In this document: in pieces, positions 11,812 to 12,943 of the stretch
Numbering within the stretch: the stretch's first letter is position 1
Layout of the letters: each line of letters begins with the position of its first letter
Assembly: GCF_038069945.1 (NCBI RefSeq)
Contig: NZ_JBBPEV010000008.1
Span: 1-12,943 of the forward strand
DNA length: 12,943 bases
Origin: Aquabacterium sp. A3
Lineage (GTDB): Bacteria > Pseudomonadota > Gammaproteobacteria > Burkholderiales > Burkholderiaceae_C
Direction: 5' to 3'
Notes under the pieces: generated by a model
Seen by the model: only the letters and a program-made list of their open reading frames with translations
Told to the model about the DNA's origin: nothing
Database searches by the model: none
Made by a program: the position numbers and the translations under genes

Positions 11812-12720
11812 ATGTCTAGTCTTCCCAGACACAATTCAGCCGACTCAGACTTTCCCCCAACTGAGCCGCTGCCCAACTTACCCATTTCACATCACCTCGA
11901 CCGCGCATTGTCACAACCAACAATATACAAGCCAAAAATAATTAAAACAAAAATCAAAATTTTCATAGCAACCCTATCGGCCACTATATTCTGGTGGTCG
12001 GCGATCGGCATCGCCTCGGGGCACGCCAATATGGCAATGAAGCGCGTCGGAGTGATCCACATATCTGGGACTCCCGCAATTCTATTCTCCCTAGCAATCC
12101 TAATACTAGCAGCCACTTTGGCAACATATATGATTGAGCATGATGATGCACCCAGTGTTGATGCAGCATACGCTCAGATGCGCAACAGGCTTGGATTCCT
12201 TGCTGCACTACTTGTCGTCGCATCTATAACTGTTGCCGCCCTTGAAAAATCGGGGAGCCTGCCGCGCACAGATGAGCGCATTGGATTAATGTCAATAGAA
12301 TTTATGAAGAATTTATTGACTTCGGATTTTGTGGCACTTACCCTGGCGCCACAAAAATCTGATTTGAAGCTCTGGTCTCTCGTTTCCAGCATGCCTGCTG
12401 CCGCCGTCGGAACAGTGTGGTTTCTACACAGCAAACTAACAGGCCATCGACACATAAATTTATTGTTTCGAATAGCCGCAACCCTTGCGATACCACCCCT
12501 ATGTATTCACGTTTTATACATTATAGCCGAGCTCTCAATACTATCCCAAAAAAGAGTAACCGACGCATCGGAAACATATTTCAGAGAGGCCATAGCACTC
12601 AACATGTTTCACCTCACCATGTCGGCATTAATGCTTGTTATGCTAATCGGGTCACTCCTTTTAAAGGAGGATAAACCAAGATGGCCCCACAAAAACCAGC
12701 GATCTCATTATCGCCGGTAG
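11812..12720 (+). CDS. Six-TM membrane protein of unknown function
   Basis: 302 residues. A Pro-rich N-terminal tail of about 45 residues (FPPTEPLPNLPISHHL) ends in basic KPKIIKTKIK. Six hydrophobic segments follow: about 49-69, 88-108, 128-145, 188-205, 218-241 and 264-284. The tail is basic (WPHKNQRSHYRR). Tail and N-terminus are both positive, placing both ends in the cytoplasm. A loop of about 40 residues between TM3 and TM4 (SLPRTDERIGLMSIEFMKNL...) is likely periplasmic or cytoplasmic-facing. I recognise no transporter motif. The coding region is AT-rich and unlike its neighbours (ATAATTAAAACAAAAATCAAAAT), consistent with a foreign origin. No ribosome-binding site precedes ATG 11812. 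Confidence 0.8.
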   Translation: MSSLPRHNSADSDFPPTEPLPNLPISHHLDRALSQPTIYKPKIIKTKIKIFIATLSATIFWWSAIGIASGHANMAMKRVGVIHISGTPAILFSLAILILAATLATYMIEHDDAPSVDAAYAQMRNRLGFLAALLVVASITVAALEKSGSLPRTDERIGLMSIEFMKNLLTSDFVALTLAPQKSDLKLWSLVSSMPAAAVGTVWFLHSKLTGHRHINLLFRIAATLAIPPLCIHVLYIIAELSILSQKRVTDASETYFREAIALNMFHLTMSALMLVMLIGSLLLKEDKPRWPHKNQRSHYRR

Positions 12721-12758
12721 GTCAATATATTAGTTAATTTCACACATCAACACCCCTC

Positions 12759-12832
12759 GCGGATTGACACTTTAAGTGCAACACTCAATATGCAGACAAA
12801 CGTACTATCAAAACCTTCCACCTCGCGCCCCA
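12759..12832 (+). repeat. Module X copy 8
   Basis: TTGACA 12764-12769 in CGCGGATTGACACTTTAAG. AATATG lies 17 bp downstream. Runs to the final attC. Confidence 0.8.
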
Positions 12833-12943
12833 GCCTAACTGTCAGGTCAACGCGGACGCAACCAAGGGCCATGCCTTCGGCATTCTCATGGCCCTTGCTT
12901 GTACCCTCCGCCCTGAAGGGCTCCGGCGCCGGTTACCTTGGTA
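12833..12943 (+). repeat. attC site 18 (truncated by the window end, CTTGC variant)
   Basis: R'' 12833-12839, stem and L' present, loop TGAA. The window stops at GGTTACCTTGGTA, just short of the expected R' box. Confidence 0.95.

Noticed and set aside
12174..12455. 93-codon minus-strand ORF inside the six-TM gene
   Set aside because: Antisense shadow; low-complexity Ser/Arg-rich translation and no initiation signal.
305..12943. Regularly repeated 118-bp elements considered as CRISPR repeats
   Set aside because: Repeats are too long and contain integron R and L boxes. The intervals are gene-sized and unequal, and no cas genes are present.

Overview
This window is the interior of a chromosomal-type integron cassette array. 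It holds 18 attC recombination sites (17 complete, the last cut by the window end), all in one orientation. They delimit 17 complete or nearly complete gene cassettes plus the tail of one more. Every credible gene lies on the + strand, one per cassette, as expected when the integrase and attI lie beyond the left edge; neither is in the window. Most attC sites are 118 bp and nearly identical, which is typical of sedentary arrays. The host looks like a moderately GC-rich beta- or gammaproteobacterium, because DUF4124/Excalibur and DUF2628-like proteins are common there. The genus cannot be fixed from this sequence.

Layout, left to right: tail of a possible Imm50-like gene (1-198); exported protein (431-1042); two-TM protein with a TTG start (1250-1903); repeated cassette family A copy 1 (2123-2611); HNH-type protein (2664-2996); small soluble protein (3278-3595); two-TM protein (3808-4299); family A copy 2 (4461-4949); exported Cys protein (4972-5409); DUF4062 protein (5808-7271), the largest gene and the best defence candidate; three-TM protein (7606-7974); family A copies 3 and 4 in tandem (8187-9304); two unknown soluble proteins (9336-9698, 9905-10312); DUF4124 + Excalibur exported protein (10553-10963); zinc-ribbon membrane protein (11236-11649); six-TM protein (11812-12720); truncated final attC.

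The genes do not form a pathway; they are independent cassettes. About eight of the thirteen non-repeated genes encode exported or membrane proteins.

The most unusual structure lies outside the genes. Two conserved 3' modules sit just upstream of the attC sites of otherwise unrelated cassettes: module X, about 76 bp, eight copies, starting near TTGACA; and module Y, exactly 107 bp, five copies. Four cassettes form a conserved family (489, 489, 559 and 559 bp) whose reading frame is switched by a 70-bp internal duplication. The attC set contains covarying subtypes and one apparently chimeric site.
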